The notes under the pieces were generated by a model that was not told the DNA's origin, ran no database searches, and saw nothing but the letters and a program-made list of their open reading frames with translations. Shown here piece after piece: positions 31,165 through 41,481 of a stretch of DNA of 64,000 nt. Origin of the DNA: Listeria booriae (lineage in GTDB: Bacteria > Bacillota > Bacilli > Lactobacillales > Listeriaceae). The translations under genes were made by a program, and so were the position numbers. The stretch is taken from positions 124,001 through 188,000 of the forward strand of contig NZ_JNFA01000029.1 of NCBI RefSeq assembly GCF_000766865.1, given 5' to 3'. The number at the start of each line of letters is the position of its first letter. Within the stretch, counting starts at the first letter, position 1.

Positions 31165-31417
31165 CTAATATTTGTAAACGTGAAGACGAGGAAGAGTAGA
31201 ATATTTTTTCTTTCCAAGAGAAGAGACGGTTGGTGCAAGTCTCTAAGAAAAGTATTTGAACGTAGCCTCTGAGCAATATTCCTGAACTTAGAGTAAGGAA
31301 TATCGGGAAACTTACTCTCGTTAAAAGAATGAAGTGCCGTATTTTTGCGTACGGTAAAAAGGTGGTACCGCGGAATACTCTTTTCGTCCTTTATTAGGAT
31401 GAGAAGAGTTTTTTTGT
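31165..31417 (+). ncRNA. T-box riboswitch controlling valS
   Basis: The leader contains the T-box core AAGGTGGTACCGCGG (31359-31373), followed by a terminator stem (31377-31390 with 31396-31409) and a T run. TGGT predicts pairing with an A discriminator. In the stem I region, GTA at 31262-31264, preceded by GAAC and followed by G, is the likely valine specifier. A distal stem GAGAC..GTCTC and an AGAGA motif are also visible. Confidence 0.92.
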
Positions 31418-31446
31418 ATTCCAAAATCGATTTAGGAGGAAAAAAG

Positions 31447-34089
31447 ATGACAGAATTAAATATGCCAACAAAATATAATCCCCAAGATATTGAAAAAAAT
31501 CGCTATGATTGGTGGATTGAGCAAGAATTTTTCAAAGCAGACGGTAAAAATGAAAAGCCAGCATACTCTGTTGTAATCCCACCACCAAACGTAACTGGAA
31601 AGCTACATCTAGGTCACGCTTGGGATACAACATTACAAGATATTTTAACACGCATGAAACGGATGCAAGGTTACGACACATTGTATCTGCCAGGAATGGA
31701 TCACGCAGGTATTGCAACCCAAGCTAAAGTAGAGGCGAAATTACGAGAAGACAACATTTCACGCTATGATTTAGGTCGCGAGAAATTCCTAAAACAAGCT
31801 TGGGACTGGAAAGAGGAATACGCAGCCGTCATCCGCGAGCAATGGAAAAAGATTGGCTTAGGATTAGACTATTCAAGAGAACGTTTTACATTAGATGAAG
31901 GTTTATCCGATGCTGTAAAAAAAGTGTTTGTCACTTTATATGAAAAAGATTTAATCTACAGAGGACAATATATCATTAACTGGGACCCCGTTGCGAAAAC
32001 AGCGTTATCCGATATTGAAGTTATTCACCAAGACGTTGAAGGCCAGTTCTATCATTTAAAATACCCATTAACAGATGGTTCAGGTTTCTTAGAAGTTGCT
32101 ACAACAAGACCTGAAACAATTCCAGGTGACACAGCGGTCGCAGTGCATCCTAAAGACGAGCGCTATCAAGAGTTTATTGGAAAAACAATTACCTTGCCAA
32201 TCATCGGCCGAGAAATCCCAATTGTTGCCGATGATTATGTAGAACGCGAATTTGGTTCAGGTGTAGTAAAAATAACACCAGCCCACGATCCCAACGATTT
32301 TGAAGTAGGAAACCGTCACGACTTGCCACGAGTAATTGTAATGAATGAGGATGCGACAATGAACGAAGCCTCAGGCAAATACAATGGCATGGATCGTTTC
32401 GAGGCGCGAAAAGCAATTATAGAAGATTTCAAAGAACTAGGATTGTTCATCAAACAAGAACCACATTTGCATTCTGTTGGGCATTCAGAACGAACTGGCG
32501 CAGTGGTAGAACCATATCTTTCTATGCAGTGGTTTGTAAAAATGGCACCATTAGCAGAACAAGCCGTGAAACTACAAGAAAGTACAGACGATAAAGTAAG
32601 CTTCATTCCAGATCGTTTTGAAAAAACATACCTATCTTGGATGGAAAACATTCATGACTGGTGTATTTCACGCCAATTATGGTGGGGTCATCGTATCCCA
32701 GCTTGGTATCATAAGGAAACTGGTGAACTATACGTGGGCGAAGAAGCACCTTCTGATATCGAAAATTGGAATCAAGATGAAGATGTTCTGGATACATGGT
32801 TTAGTTCTGCATTATGGCCATTCTCTACTATGGGCTGGCCTGATGAAACAAATCCAGACTACAAGAAATTCTTCCCTACAAGTACATTGGTAACAGGTTA
32901 TGATATCATCTTTTTCTGGGTATCTAGAATGATTTTCCAATCTGTTGAATTTACAGGAACAAGACCGTTTAAAGATACGTTAATACACGGATTAGTCCGA
33001 GATGCAGATGGTAAAAAAATGTCTAAATCTCTTGGAAATGGTGTCGACCCAATTGAAGTCGTAGAGAAATACGGAGCTGACTCATTACGCTATACATTAT
33101 CTACAGGAACTTCCCCAGGACAAGATTTGAAATTCAGCTTTGAAAAAATAGAATCAACATGGAATTTCATCAATAAAATTTGGAATGCCTCTCGTTTTGC
33201 ACTAATGAATATGGAAGGTATGCAATATGAAGCAATCAATTTAACAAATGTTACAGAAGTTAGCGACAAGTGGATATTGACTCGATTGAACGAAACAATT
33301 AACACTGTGACTAATTTAGCTGAGAAATACGAATTCGGTGAAGTAGGTCGGACACTTTACAACTTTATTTGGGATGATTTCTGTGACTGGTACATTGAAA
33401 TTGCAAAAATATCATTGTACGGCGATGATATGGAAGCTAAACAAACAACGAGATCAGTTTTAGCTTATGTTTTAGATAATACAATGAGACTATTACATCC
33501 ATTCATGCCTTTCGTAACAGAAGAAATTTGGCAAAACCTACCTCATGATGGTGTATCAATTACAGTTGCAGATTGGCCAACAGTAGATCCAAGTCAAGTA
33601 GATGAAGAAGCATCTGAATCAATGAAGCTGCTAGTAGAAGTTATACGCGCTGTTCGTAATATTCGCGCTGAAGTTAATACGCCACTAAGTAAACAAATCA
33701 AACTACAAATCAAGCCTAAATCAGATAGTCATAAAGCTATTTTAGAGAATAATATCTCTTACATCGAACGTTTCTGTAACCCCGAAACAACGACAATTTC
33801 ATTTGATATAGTACCATCTAAAACAGCCATGACAGCAGTTGTATCAGGCGCAGAAATCTATTTGCCTTTAGAAGGATTAATCAATATTGACGAAGAAATT
33901 GAGCGTCTAGAAAAAGAACTTTCAAAATGGAAAAAAGAAGTTTCACGTGTACAAGGGAAATTATCCAATGAAAAATTCATGGCTAAAGCCCCGGAAAAAG
34001 TAATTGAAGAAGAACGAGCAAAAGAAAAAGACTACATGGAGAAAAAATCTTTAGTAGAAGAACGCATCCAATCTTTAAAAAATAATTAA
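31447..34089 (+). CDS. valS: Valyl-tRNA synthetase
   Basis: ValS charges tRNA-Val and edits threonine mischarging. ATG 31447 after TAGGAGGA gives 880 residues. The class I signature [16 protein letters not shown] is near residue 47, followed by the CP1 editing domain (about 190-350), [10 protein letters not shown] (about 522), the anticodon-binding domain and a C-terminal tRNA-binding coiled coil (about 805-880, rich in Glu and Lys). A long frame runs upstream through the T-box, but that part is not translated. Confidence 0.97.
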   Translation: MTELNMPTKYNPQDIEKNRYDWWIEQEFFKADGKNEKPAYSVVIPPPNVTGKLHLGHAWDTTLQDILTRMKRMQGYDTLYLPGMDHAGIATQAKVEAKLREDNISRYDLGREKFLKQAWDWKEEYAAVIREQWKKIGLGLDYSRERFTLDEGLSDAVKKVFVTLYEKDLIYRGQYIINWDPVAKTALSDIEVIHQDVEGQFYHLKYPLTDGSGFLEVATTRPETIPGDTAVAVHPKDERYQEFIGKTITLPIIGREIPIVADDYVEREFGSGVVKITPAHDPNDFEVGNRHDLPRVIVMNEDATMNEASGKYNGMDRFEARKAIIEDFKELGLFIKQEPHLHSVGHSERTGAVVEPYLSMQWFVKMAPLAEQAVKLQESTDDKVSFIPDRFEKTYLSWMENIHDWCISRQLWWGHRIPAWYHKETGELYVGEEAPSDIENWNQDEDVLDTWFSSALWPFSTMGWPDETNPDYKKFFPTSTLVTGYDIIFFWVSRMIFQSVEFTGTRPFKDTLIHGLVRDADGKKMSKSLGNGVDPIEVVEKYGADSLRYTLSTGTSPGQDLKFSFEKIESTWNFINKIWNASRFALMNMEGMQYEAINLTNVTEVSDKWILTRLNETINTVTNLAEKYEFGEVGRTLYNFIWDDFCDWYIEIAKISLYGDDMEAKQTTRSVLAYVLDNTMRLLHPFMPFVTEEIWQNLPHDGVSITVADWPTVDPSQVDEEASESMKLLVEVIRAVRNIRAEVNTPLSKQIKLQIKPKSDSHKAILENNISYIERFCNPETTTISFDIVPSKTAMTAVVSGAEIYLPLEGLINIDEEIERLEKELSKWKKEVSRVQGKLSNEKFMAKAPEKVIEEERAKEKDYMEKKSLVEERIQSLKNN

Positions 34090-34150
34090 TAAAAAAGTGA
34101 GCGTGGATCTTCAATTGTGAGAGAAGCGCTTCATTTTATGGAGGTTTGTT

Positions 34151-35428
34151 ATGGACTTCAAGGATTATGAAAGTGCTATATCATGGATTCACGGCACATT
34201 ACGTATGGGTATTAAACCAGGACTTCAACGGATGGAGTGGATGCTTGCTAAACTAGACAATCCGCAAAACAAGAATAAATGGGTACATATAGCAGGGACA
34301 AATGGCAAAGGATCTACATTAACATTTATTCGCAATGTATTAGAGAATGCGGGATACAGAGTAGGGACATTCACTTCCCCATATATAGAGCAATTCAATG
34401 AACGCATCTGTATTGATGGAACTCCCATTTCAGATGAAGCTATTATTTCTTTATGCAATCAAATTAAACCGCTAGCTGACGAGCTTGGAAACGAGAGCAT
34501 TGGGCATCCATCTGAATTTGAAATTATTACAGTTATGATGTTTCTTTACTTCGCTGAGTATGCATCAATAGACATAGGCATCGTGGAAGTTGGTTTGGGC
34601 GGCAGACTTGATTCTACAAATGTTATTACACCGCTAGTTTCTGTTATTACAACTATAGGAATGGATCATATGGAATTCTTAGGGAATACAATTGAAAGTA
34701 TCGCATCTGAAAAAGCCGGAATCATGAAACCAGATGTCCCTGTGGTCAGCGGAGTGCTACAACCAGAAGTTCGGACATTGTACAAAAAACGAGCCGATGA
34801 AATGAATTTGAAGATATTCCAGCTAGAAGGAAATTTTCACGTAGAAATACTTGGTGGACAACAATTTAATTATTTGTCCTCTCACACCAATATAGATAAT
34901 TTAGAAGTCGGATTAATCGGCGATCATCAGTTAAACAATGCAGCAGTGGCTATCCAGACAACAGAACTATTGAATCAAGTTGGATTTATAACGACTGCAG
35001 AAAATATCAGAATAGGGTTGAAGAATGCCAGCTGGCCTGGACGTATGGAAAATGTTCATGAAAAGCCAACGATATACTTAGATGGCGCGCATAACATAGA
35101 AGGAATCAAAGCTTTAGTTAATACAACAAAAAGATTCCCTGACCAACCAGTAAAGTTATTATTTACAGCAATGCGAGATAAAGAATTTGTAGATATGATA
35201 GCATTATTGAAACAAATAAATCATGCTGATATTTACATCACAACCTTTGACTATCCAAGGGCGCTAACAAAAGAGGAAGTACAGAAAATCGCTATAGAAA
35301 ATAATATAAATGTGGTTTCTGATTGGGAGAAATGGTTAATTAGCGAGAGACAAAACTCAGACGTAATTATTTTGGTAACAGGTTCACTTTACTTTATCTC
35401 TGAAGTGAGAAAATTTTTATTATCTTAA
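34151..35428 (+). CDS. folC: Folylpolyglutamate synthase / dihydrofolate synthase
   Basis: FolC adds glutamate to dihydropteroate and to folates. The 425-residue protein has the Mur-ligase-type P-loop HIAGTNGKGST (about 45-55), the folate-binding region VGLGGRLDSTN, and a C-terminal domain. It lies 61 bases after valS, the classic valS-folC order of Firmicutes, and ends in a terminator. From here to about 36.4 kb the DNA is noticeably more AT-rich. Confidence 0.95.
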   Translation: MDFKDYESAISWIHGTLRMGIKPGLQRMEWMLAKLDNPQNKNKWVHIAGTNGKGSTLTFIRNVLENAGYRVGTFTSPYIEQFNERICIDGTPISDEAIISLCNQIKPLADELGNESIGHPSEFEIITVMMFLYFAEYASIDIGIVEVGLGGRLDSTNVITPLVSVITTIGMDHMEFLGNTIESIASEKAGIMKPDVPVVSGVLQPEVRTLYKKRADEMNLKIFQLEGNFHVEILGGQQFNYLSSHTNIDNLEVGLIGDHQLNNAAVAIQTTELLNQVGFITTAENIRIGLKNASWPGRMENVHEKPTIYLDGAHNIEGIKALVNTTKRFPDQPVKLLFTAMRDKEFVDMIALLKQINHADIYITTFDYPRALTKEEVQKIAIENNINVVSDWEKWLISERQNSDVIILVTGSLYFISEVRKFLLS

Positions 35429-35445
35429 TACGTTTTACAAAACTG

Positions 35446-35469
35446 GGCTCATGTTGATGAGTCTTTTTT
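35446..35469 (+). terminator. Terminator of valS-folC
   Basis: GGCTCAT (35446-35452) pairs with ATGAGTC (35457-35463) around GTTG, then six T. The following 190 bases up to comC are AT-rich, with no clear promoter. Confidence 0.82.
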
Positions 35470-35662
35470 GTATGTTACCTTTTTTTGCGTAGATTGTAAA
35501 ACAGCTAAAAAATAAATTTAGAACTAACTTTGTATAAGAAAATAGTTTTTTACCTAAAACTAAAAACCATTGTTTGGAATGTATTGTTCGTCATAATGCT
35601 TTTTTGATCATATGACATATTTCTATTTGCGTGATATATTGCATTAACTAGGAGGCGAGCAA

Positions 35663-36400
35663 ATGATTTATTTTCACTTAGTTGTATACAGTACTATTTT
35701 TGCATCTTTTTTACATGTTGTTGGAATGAATGTACCATTAAGAAATTCATTTATTCTAAGAGTGTCTTCTCAATGTGATTTTTGTGGTAAAAAGTTAGAA
35801 GTGGGGCAGATGATACCAATTCTGTCTTTTATTTTACAAGGTGGGAAAAGCGCCTGTTGCCATAAACCGATGAATAAAACCTATATAGCAGTGGAGCTTA
35901 TGTCACCATTCTTTGTTTGCTTACTCTATGCACTATATGGTTTTACCGCTCCATTTTATTTGTATATCACAATCTATTCGCTATTACTTATTTTATTTGT
36001 GAGTGATGTATTGTATTTGTGTATTCCTGATGGTATTTTACTTAGTTACTTTGTCATCTTTGCTATCCTTTACTTATATCAAAATCCATCTACATTTTTA
36101 AGCCACCTATATCAATTAATAATAGGCTTATTTTTATTTCTTTTGCTATATTTGATTGTAAGAAATGGGTTTGGATTTGGAGATATAAAATTGTTAATTT
36201 TACTATGTTTTTTACTCAGTTTTAAAGAAGTAGTATTAGTCTTTATTATCGCAGTCTTTTCTGGACTATTGGTTATAACTCTGGTCTCGTTATTTAATCG
36301 AAAGTTCAGAACGCAAAAAATACCATTTGTTCCGTTTATACTAATAGGCTTTATATTTAATGTATGTACCGGAGATTTATTTTGGAATTTGATTTTATAA
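35663..36400 (+). CDS. comC: Prepilin peptidase (ComC type)
   Basis: An A24-type membrane aspartyl protease that processes prepilin-like competence (com) pseudopilins. The 245-residue protein has about seven hydrophobic helices. The catalytic aspartates are in VSDVLYLCIPDG and GFGFGDIKLL. The N-terminal cytoplasmic loop has one CxxC (C38, C41). The second pair is imperfect, with Ser63 where a Cys is expected and Cys65-Cys66 adjacent. It follows folC, as in Bacillus. The coding sequence is AT-rich compared with its neighbours. The start follows TAGGAGGCG. Confidence 0.9.
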   Translation: MIYFHLVVYSTIFASFLHVVGMNVPLRNSFILRVSSQCDFCGKKLEVGQMIPILSFILQGGKSACCHKPMNKTYIAVELMSPFFVCLLYALYGFTAPFYLYITIYSLLLILFVSDVLYLCIPDGILLSYFVIFAILYLYQNPSTFLSHLYQLIIGLFLFLLLYLIVRNGFGFGDIKLLILLCFLLSFKEVVLVFIIAVFSGLLVITLVSLFNRKFRTQKIPFVPFILIGFIFNVCTGDLFWNLIL

Positions 36401-36415
36401 CTGGGAGGTAAGGTA

Positions 36416-37090
36416 ATGTTTATGAAAGAAATGTCTTATACAGAACGACCTAGAGAGCGCCTGCAACAAAAGGGAGTATCTAGTTTATCCAATATTGAAC
36501 TATTAGCCATTATTCTTGAAACTGGTAGTAAAACGGAATCTGTTGTTGATTTAGCAAACAAAGTTATTACACAGTTTCTAGAACTTTCGGAAATGAGAAA
36601 TGTCACGCTTCAAGAACTGACACAAATAAATGGAATCGGAATAGCCAAAGCGGCTAAAGTGCTAGCGGCGATTGAATTCAGTAAGCGTATCGGTCAGCAA
36701 AAGGTAGTTGAATGTCCGGTTATTAGAGGTCCGCAAGATGGGGCTAACCTTGTCATGAAAGAAATGCGGTACCTATCTCAAGAACATTTTCACTGTGTTT
36801 TCCTAAGTACAAGGAATAAACTATTGCATCGAGAGACTATTTTTATTGGTAGTCTAAATAGCAGTGTCGTGCACCCAAGAGAAATTTTCAAGCAGGCGAT
36901 GCGTTATTCGGCAGCGAGTATCATGTGTTTTCACAACCATCCATCTGGGGACGCAAGCCCATCTCATCAAGATGTAGCAGTTACTAAACGCCTGAAAAAA
37001 GTAGGCGAACTAATAGGAATTCCGCTGATAGATCACATTATTATCGGCAATAATACATTCACAAGTCTAAAGCAAGAGGGGTATTTCTAA
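36416..37090 (+). CDS. radC: RadC family JAMM-domain protein
   Basis: The 224-residue protein has an N-terminal helix-hairpin-helix (LTQINGIGIAKAAKVLA) and a C-terminal JAMM metalloprotease-like domain with HNHPSGDASPS..D (about 176-190). The cellular role is uncertain despite the DNA-repair name. ATG 36416 lies seven bases after GGGAGG; ATG 36422, with AAGG, is an alternative. It lies between comC and mreB, as in B. subtilis (ysxA). Confidence 0.93.
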   Translation: MFMKEMSYTERPRERLQQKGVSSLSNIELLAIILETGSKTESVVDLANKVITQFLELSEMRNVTLQELTQINGIGIAKAAKVLAAIEFSKRIGQQKVVECPVIRGPQDGANLVMKEMRYLSQEHFHCVFLSTRNKLLHRETIFIGSLNSSVVHPREIFKQAMRYSAASIMCFHNHPSGDASPSHQDVAVTKRLKKVGELIGIPLIDHIIIGNNTFTSLKQEGYF

Positions 37091-37148
37091 AGAAAAGATA
37101 AATATTTTGTCTATCTCATCAAAAATTAATGTCTGTTCTTCTTAGTTA

Positions 37149-37157
37149 TGTTATAAT
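37149..37157 (+). promoter_or_regulatory. Extended -10 promoter of mreBCD
   Basis: TGT-TATAAT (37149-37157) without a clear -35. It would give an mRNA leader of about 165 bases before mreB. Confidence 0.5.
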
Positions 37158-37329
37158 AAAGTGGTTGTTTATGTGTATCTGTTTTACATAAAACATCGAG
37201 GGATATCAGCATACCTAATTATTATAAAACAATACTTTGGGGCTGGGAATTTAAGAGCTAATATGGTTAATAGAGAGACAGCAATCATGAACAAAGTGAT
37301 AACTAAAGAAGAGAAAAGGAGATTAATAA

Positions 37330-38343
37330 ATGTTTGGATTTGGTAATAAAGATATTGGGATTGACTTAGGTACAGCAAACACTTTAGTTTACATGAAAGG
37401 CAAGAGTATCGTTTTAAGAGAACCATCTGTTGTCGCTATGAAAAAAGATACACAAGAAATTGTTGCAGTCGGTAGCGAAGCGAAAAGCATGATTGGTAGA
37501 ACGCCAGGTAATATCGTTGCAATTCGACCAATGAAAGATGGTGTTATTGCGGATTATGATACAACAGCAGCGATGATGAAATACTACATTCAAAAAGCAA
37601 GTAAAGGCGCTAGTGCAAGTAAGCCTCGCGTTATGATTTGTGTACCATCTGGAATTACTGGTGTAGAAAAGCGTGCTGTAACAGATGCTACTCGTCAAGC
37701 AGGAGCTAAAGAAGCATACACAATCGAAGAGCCTTTTGCAGCGGCAATTGGTGCGGGTCTACCAGTTTGGGATCCAACAGGTAGTATGGTTGTAGATATC
37801 GGCGGTGGAACGACAGAAGTTGCAGTAATATCCCTTGGTGGTATTGTAACAAGTCGTTCAGAGCGTACTGCAGGAGACGATATGGATGATGCTATTATTA
37901 ACTTTATCCGTAAGAAATATAACCTATTAATTGGGGATCGTACTGCTGAGACAATCAAGATGGAAATCGGTTCTGCAAATCCAGTTGACTTAGGTCTAGA
38001 GCCATTTAGTATTCGTGGTCGTGATTTAGTAACAGGTTTACCAAAGACAATCGAAATTTCTCCAGAAGAAATTAGTGAAGCTTTGGCAGATACTGTGGCA
38101 TCTATTATTGATGCAGTAAAAAATACATTGGAAAACACGCCACCAGAACTTTCAGCAGACATCATGGATAAAGGTATCGTATTAACTGGTGGTGGAGCAT
38201 TGCTACGTAATTTAGATTCAGTTATTGCGGAAGAGACAAAAATGCCAGTCATTATTGCCGAAAATCCATTGGATTGTGTTGCAATTGGTACAGGTAAATC
38301 ATTAGAAAACATGGACTTATACAAAAAGAAAAAAATGAGCTAA
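37330..38343 (+). CDS. mreB: Cell-shape actin homologue MreB
   Basis: MreB forms membrane-bound filaments that direct lateral cell-wall synthesis. The 337-residue protein has the actin-fold phosphate loops [10 protein letters not shown] (about 9-18) and [13 protein letters not shown] (about 156), and the adenosine motif [11 protein letters not shown]. It starts with a short amphipathic [11 protein letters not shown] follows AAAAGGAGA. It is the first gene of mreB-mreC-mreD. Confidence 0.97.
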   Translation: MFGFGNKDIGIDLGTANTLVYMKGKSIVLREPSVVAMKKDTQEIVAVGSEAKSMIGRTPGNIVAIRPMKDGVIADYDTTAAMMKYYIQKASKGASASKPRVMICVPSGITGVEKRAVTDATRQAGAKEAYTIEEPFAAAIGAGLPVWDPTGSMVVDIGGGTTEVAVISLGGIVTSRSERTAGDDMDDAIINFIRKKYNLLIGDRTAETIKMEIGSANPVDLGLEPFSIRGRDLVTGLPKTIEISPEEISEALADTVASIIDAVKNTLENTPPELSADIMDKGIVLTGGGALLRNLDSVIAEETKMPVIIAENPLDCVAIGTGKSLENMDLYKKKKMS

Positions 38344-38421
38344 TGTGACATGTCTATTTTGTAGTCAAGAGTCTGTAGCACAACTATGAAAGAAGAGGAT
38401 TGACGAGATGAGGTGTTCATT

Positions 38422-39285
38422 ATGCCGCAGTTTTTCTTAAATAAACGTTTAATTATCTTGTTAGTATCCATTATTGTTTTAGTGGCGTTAGTAGGATATT
38501 CTCTTAGTGGCAAAAGTAAAGCTTCTTGGCCAGAGCAATTCGTAAAAGATGTAGCAGGCTTTGGAGAAAATATTGTTTCCAAACCAGTTGGCTTTGTTTC
38601 TAGTTTCTTTTCTAGTGCCAGTGATTTGAGAAATGCCTATACAGAGAATGAACATCTAAAAAAACGTTTAGAAGAATTGGCGCAACTTGAAAGTAAAGTA
38701 GCAGATTTAAGTAAAGAAAACGCAGATTTGAAGAAATCACTTGACATTGAGGCGGATTTAAGTGATTATGATCCGATTAATGCAACTGTAATTTCCAGAA
38801 ACCCGGACGATTGGAATATGCAGGTTCAAATTGATAAAGGATCTGCTGATGGTGTCAAACCCAATATGGCTGTGCGTACACCAGAAGGTATGATTGGAAA
38901 AATCATGAAAACAGGTGCTAAATCTTCTACTGTGAAATTGCTCAGCTCAACAGATGACCGGAACCGAATTTCTGCCATTGTTCAAGGTAAGGCAACGGCG
39001 TACGGAATTATTAACGGTTATGATGCTGAACAACGATTGTTAGAAATGAAGCAATTACCGATAGATCAGAAATTCACTAAGGGTGAGAAAGTTGTGACTT
39101 CTGGCCTTGGCGGTATTTTCCCTTCTGATATTTTTATTGGTACAATTGAGAAGGTAGAAACAGATAAGATGGGGCTATCACAGACCGCGCTAGTTAAGCC
39201 AGGTGCAGATTTGTATGATTTGAGCCATGTTATTGTCTTGAAACGTACTTTGGAAGGCGATGACTCGGAAGGGTCTGGATCCTGA
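38422..39285 (+). CDS. mreC: Rod-shape determining protein MreC
   Basis: MreC is the bitopic scaffold of the elongasome. ATG 38422, six bases after GAGGTG, gives 287 residues: a short cytoplasmic N-terminus, one membrane helix (about 9-28), a coiled coil (about 70-110, LKKRLEELAQLESKVADL) and the extracellular beta-barrel domain. It ends with a short acidic, serine-rich tail. Its stop overlaps mreD by one base. Confidence 0.95.
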   Translation: MPQFFLNKRLIILLVSIIVLVALVGYSLSGKSKASWPEQFVKDVAGFGENIVSKPVGFVSSFFSSASDLRNAYTENEHLKKRLEELAQLESKVADLSKENADLKKSLDIEADLSDYDPINATVISRNPDDWNMQVQIDKGSADGVKPNMAVRTPEGMIGKIMKTGAKSSTVKLLSSTDDRNRISAIVQGKATAYGIINGYDAEQRLLEMKQLPIDQKFTKGEKVVTSGLGGIFPSDIFIGTIEKVETDKMGLSQTALVKPGADLYDLSHVIVLKRTLEGDDSEGSGS

Positions 39286-39809
39286 TGAATACGAGGAAAG
39301 TAATCGTAATGCCACTCATTGCAATAGGAATCTTTATTTTAGAAGGGGTTGCTAGCCTTCAATTTGGGCACGCGTTTTTCGGAGATCAGAGATTTTTCAT
39401 TCCGCATTTTTTAATTGTGATGCTAGTGATGATGACAACCTTTTATAACCGAAATATGACGTTGATTTATGCTTTCATATTGGGCATAGTTTTTGATATT
39501 TATTACACAGATGTGTTAGGTATCTATTTTGCGATATTCCCGTTTATTGTTTATTTGACGGATAAATTTATGAAAGTACTTCAAAATAATATTTTACTTG
39601 TTGGCTTAGTAACCGTCTTTAATGTTATGCTTACGGAGTGTTTAGTGTACGGTTTCTACGTACTTATTGGTGGGACTGATATGGCTTTCACAACATTTGC
39701 AGATCAACGTTTATGGACGACTATTTTGCTAAACTTGGCGTTCTTCCTAGTTCTTTTCTTTCCTTTTAGAAGTTTCTTATTGAAATTAAAGAAAAGTGAC
39801 GGGATGTAA
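39285..39809 (+). CDS. mreD: Rod-shape determining protein MreD
   Basis: MreD is the membrane component of the elongasome. The 174-residue protein has five or six hydrophobic helices and little else. It is poorly conserved in sequence; identity rests on size, topology and its position directly after mreC with a one-base overlap. Confidence 0.93.
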   Translation: MNTRKVIVMPLIAIGIFILEGVASLQFGHAFFGDQRFFIPHFLIVMLVMMTTFYNRNMTLIYAFILGIVFDIYYTDVLGIYFAIFPFIVYLTDKFMKVLQNNILLVGLVTVFNVMLTECLVYGFYVLIGGTDMAFTTFADQRLWTTILLNLAFFLVLFFPFRSFLLKLKKSDGM

Positions 39810-39819
39810 TATTAATTCG

Positions 39820-39856
39820 ATATCAGTCTGTTTACTAAATGTCTACGGACTGATAT
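39820..39856 (+). other. Hairpin between mreD and minC
   Basis: ATATCAGTCTG (39820-39830) pairs with CGGACTGATAT (39846-39856). No T tract follows directly, so this is possibly a weak terminator or an mRNA processing site separating mre from min. Confidence 0.5.
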
Positions 39857-39916
39857 AGTTTAATTTAGAGCTGTGTCTTAATTCAAAAATATTAATGGGC
39901 TGTGAGGTGTGGTAAG

Positions 39917-40591
39917 TTGAAGAGATATATCCAAATAAAAGGGACGAAAGACGGTATTAGCATCTCTCTTAGTGATGTAGCTAGTATAGCTGAGCTTGAA
40001 AACGGTCTGATACAACACCTTAAGGAGCAGCAAACAGGAATGCAAGACCAGAAGCTAGCCGTCCAAGTACATATAGGAAATCGCCTTTTTACAGAAGAAG
40101 AAGAGCAGAAAATTAAGGCTATCATTCAAGAAAACAGCCAGATGGAAGTCAAAGGATTCACAAGTAATGTAATGACGAAACAAGCTGCGAAAAAATGGAA
40201 AGAGGCTGAACAAATATTTTCATTGGCCACAGTGGTTCGCTCTGGTCAAGTTATTAATGTACCAGGTGATTTGTTGCTTGTCGGTGATATCAATCCTGGT
40301 GGGGCCATCCGTTCAACCGGAAATGTCTATATTTTGGGAAATGTGAAAGGTATTATTCACGCTGGAATTGACGGCGATAAGAAAGCAGTTGTTACTGGGA
40401 AATTCCAATATCCATCTCAAATTAGAATTGCAGGCGAAATACGCAGCTTTGACGATGAAGAAAGTAAAAACAAAGTGGAAGAGAATATTTTAACTGCCTA
40501 TTTAGACGATAAAAATGAGCTAATGATTGATAGCTTACAGATTTTAAGAAAAATTAGACCGGAAATTTCTAATTTTCAAGGAGGGCAATAA
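39917..40591 (+). CDS. minC: Septum site-determining protein MinC
   Basis: MinC blocks FtsZ ring formation away from midcell. TTG 39917, seven bases after GAGGTG, gives 224 residues beginning MKRYIQIKG. The N-terminal FtsZ-inhibiting domain (1-100) is followed by the C-terminal beta-helix that binds MinD, recognisable by GDINPGGAIRSTGN and AGIDGDKKAVV. minD starts two bases after the stop. Confidence 0.95.
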   Translation: MKRYIQIKGTKDGISISLSDVASIAELENGLIQHLKEQQTGMQDQKLAVQVHIGNRLFTEEEEQKIKAIIQENSQMEVKGFTSNVMTKQAAKKWKEAEQIFSLATVVRSGQVINVPGDLLLVGDINPGGAIRSTGNVYILGNVKGIIHAGIDGDKKAVVTGKFQYPSQIRIAGEIRSFDDEESKNKVEENILTAYLDDKNELMIDSLQILRKIRPEISNFQGGQ

Positions 40592-40593
40592 TC

Positions 40594-41394
40594 ATGGGTG
40601 AGGCTATAGTAATAACTTCAGGAAAAGGTGGCGTTGGTAAAACAACGACGACGGCCAACCTAGGAACAGCACTTGCATTGCAAGGAAAGAAAGTGTGCTT
40701 AGTCGATATGGATATCGGACTTCGAAATTTAGATGTTGTGCTTGGCTTGGAGAATCGAATTATTTATGATCTTGTGGACGTTGTAGAAGGGCGTTGCAAG
40801 TTGCATCAAGCCGTTATTAAAGATAAGCGCTTCGATGATTTGCTGTTTCTCTTACCAGCAGCCCAAACGACGGATAAGAGTGCCGTCACTGGGGAGCAAA
40901 TGAAAGAGCTTATTGCGCAAATGAAGCCTGACTATGATTTTATTTTAATCGATTGTCCAGCGGGGATTGAGCAAGGGTATAAGAATGCTGTTGCTGGCGC
41001 TGATCGTGCTTTAGTTGTTACGACGCCTGAGATTTCGGCGGTTCGTGATGCTGATCGGATTATTGGTTTGTTAGAGCAAGAAGAGATTGAAGCACCAAAA
41101 CTTATTATTAATCGTATCCGGACGCAGATGATGCGCAATGGAGAAGTAATGGATATTGATGAGATAACTACACATTTGTCAATTGAGTTGATAGGAATTA
41201 TCATTGATGATGATGAGGTTATTAAGTCTTCCAATAGTGGCGAACCTGTCGCAATGCAAGCTAGTAACCGGGCGAGTATCGGATACAGAAATATTGCGCG
41301 TCGACTTTTAGGAGAATCTATTCCGCTGATGTCTATTGACGAGCAGAAACAAGGATTTTTCAGTAAGCTAAAAGGTTTGTTTGGTTCAAATTAA
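40594..41394 (+). CDS. minD: Septum site-determining ATPase MinD
   Basis: MinD is the membrane-cycling ATPase that recruits MinC. The 266-residue protein has the deviant Walker A GKGGVGKTTTT (about 10), LVDMDIGLRNLD and DCPAGIE. It ends in an amphipathic membrane-targeting helix (FFSKLKGLFG). No minE is present. A strong terminator closes the operon. Confidence 0.97.
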   Translation: MGEAIVITSGKGGVGKTTTTANLGTALALQGKKVCLVDMDIGLRNLDVVLGLENRIIYDLVDVVEGRCKLHQAVIKDKRFDDLLFLLPAAQTTDKSAVTGEQMKELIAQMKPDYDFILIDCPAGIEQGYKNAVAGADRALVVTTPEISAVRDADRIIGLLEQEEIEAPKLIINRIRTQMMRNGEVMDIDEITTHLSIELIGIIIDDDEVIKSSNSGEPVAMQASNRASIGYRNIARRLLGESIPLMSIDEQKQGFFSKLKGLFGSN

Positions 41395-41406
41395 TTTACA
41401 GATAAC

Positions 41407-41461
41407 AAAAGTTGGATATGTTAATCGAGAAGCGTTTTCTTGATTAATGACCAACTTTTTT
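41407..41461 (+). terminator. Terminator of minCD
   Basis: AAAAGTTGG (41407-41415) pairs with CCAACTTTT (41451-41459). Inside, TTAATCGAGAA pairs with TTCTTGATTAA. The stem continues into T residues. It lies only 20 bases upstream of the next gene. Confidence 0.88.
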
Positions 41462-41481
41462 GCTACAAGGAGGAGAACTTC

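Noticed and set aside
35500-35662. ComK boxes upstream of comC
   Set aside because: AAAA and TTTT runs occur, but at wrong spacing (three bases, not five) and are expected by chance in such AT-rich DNA.
37161-37346. 61-codon frame in the mreB leader
   Set aside because: It overlaps the mreB start, begins within a few bases of the likely transcription start and has no good ribosome-binding site.
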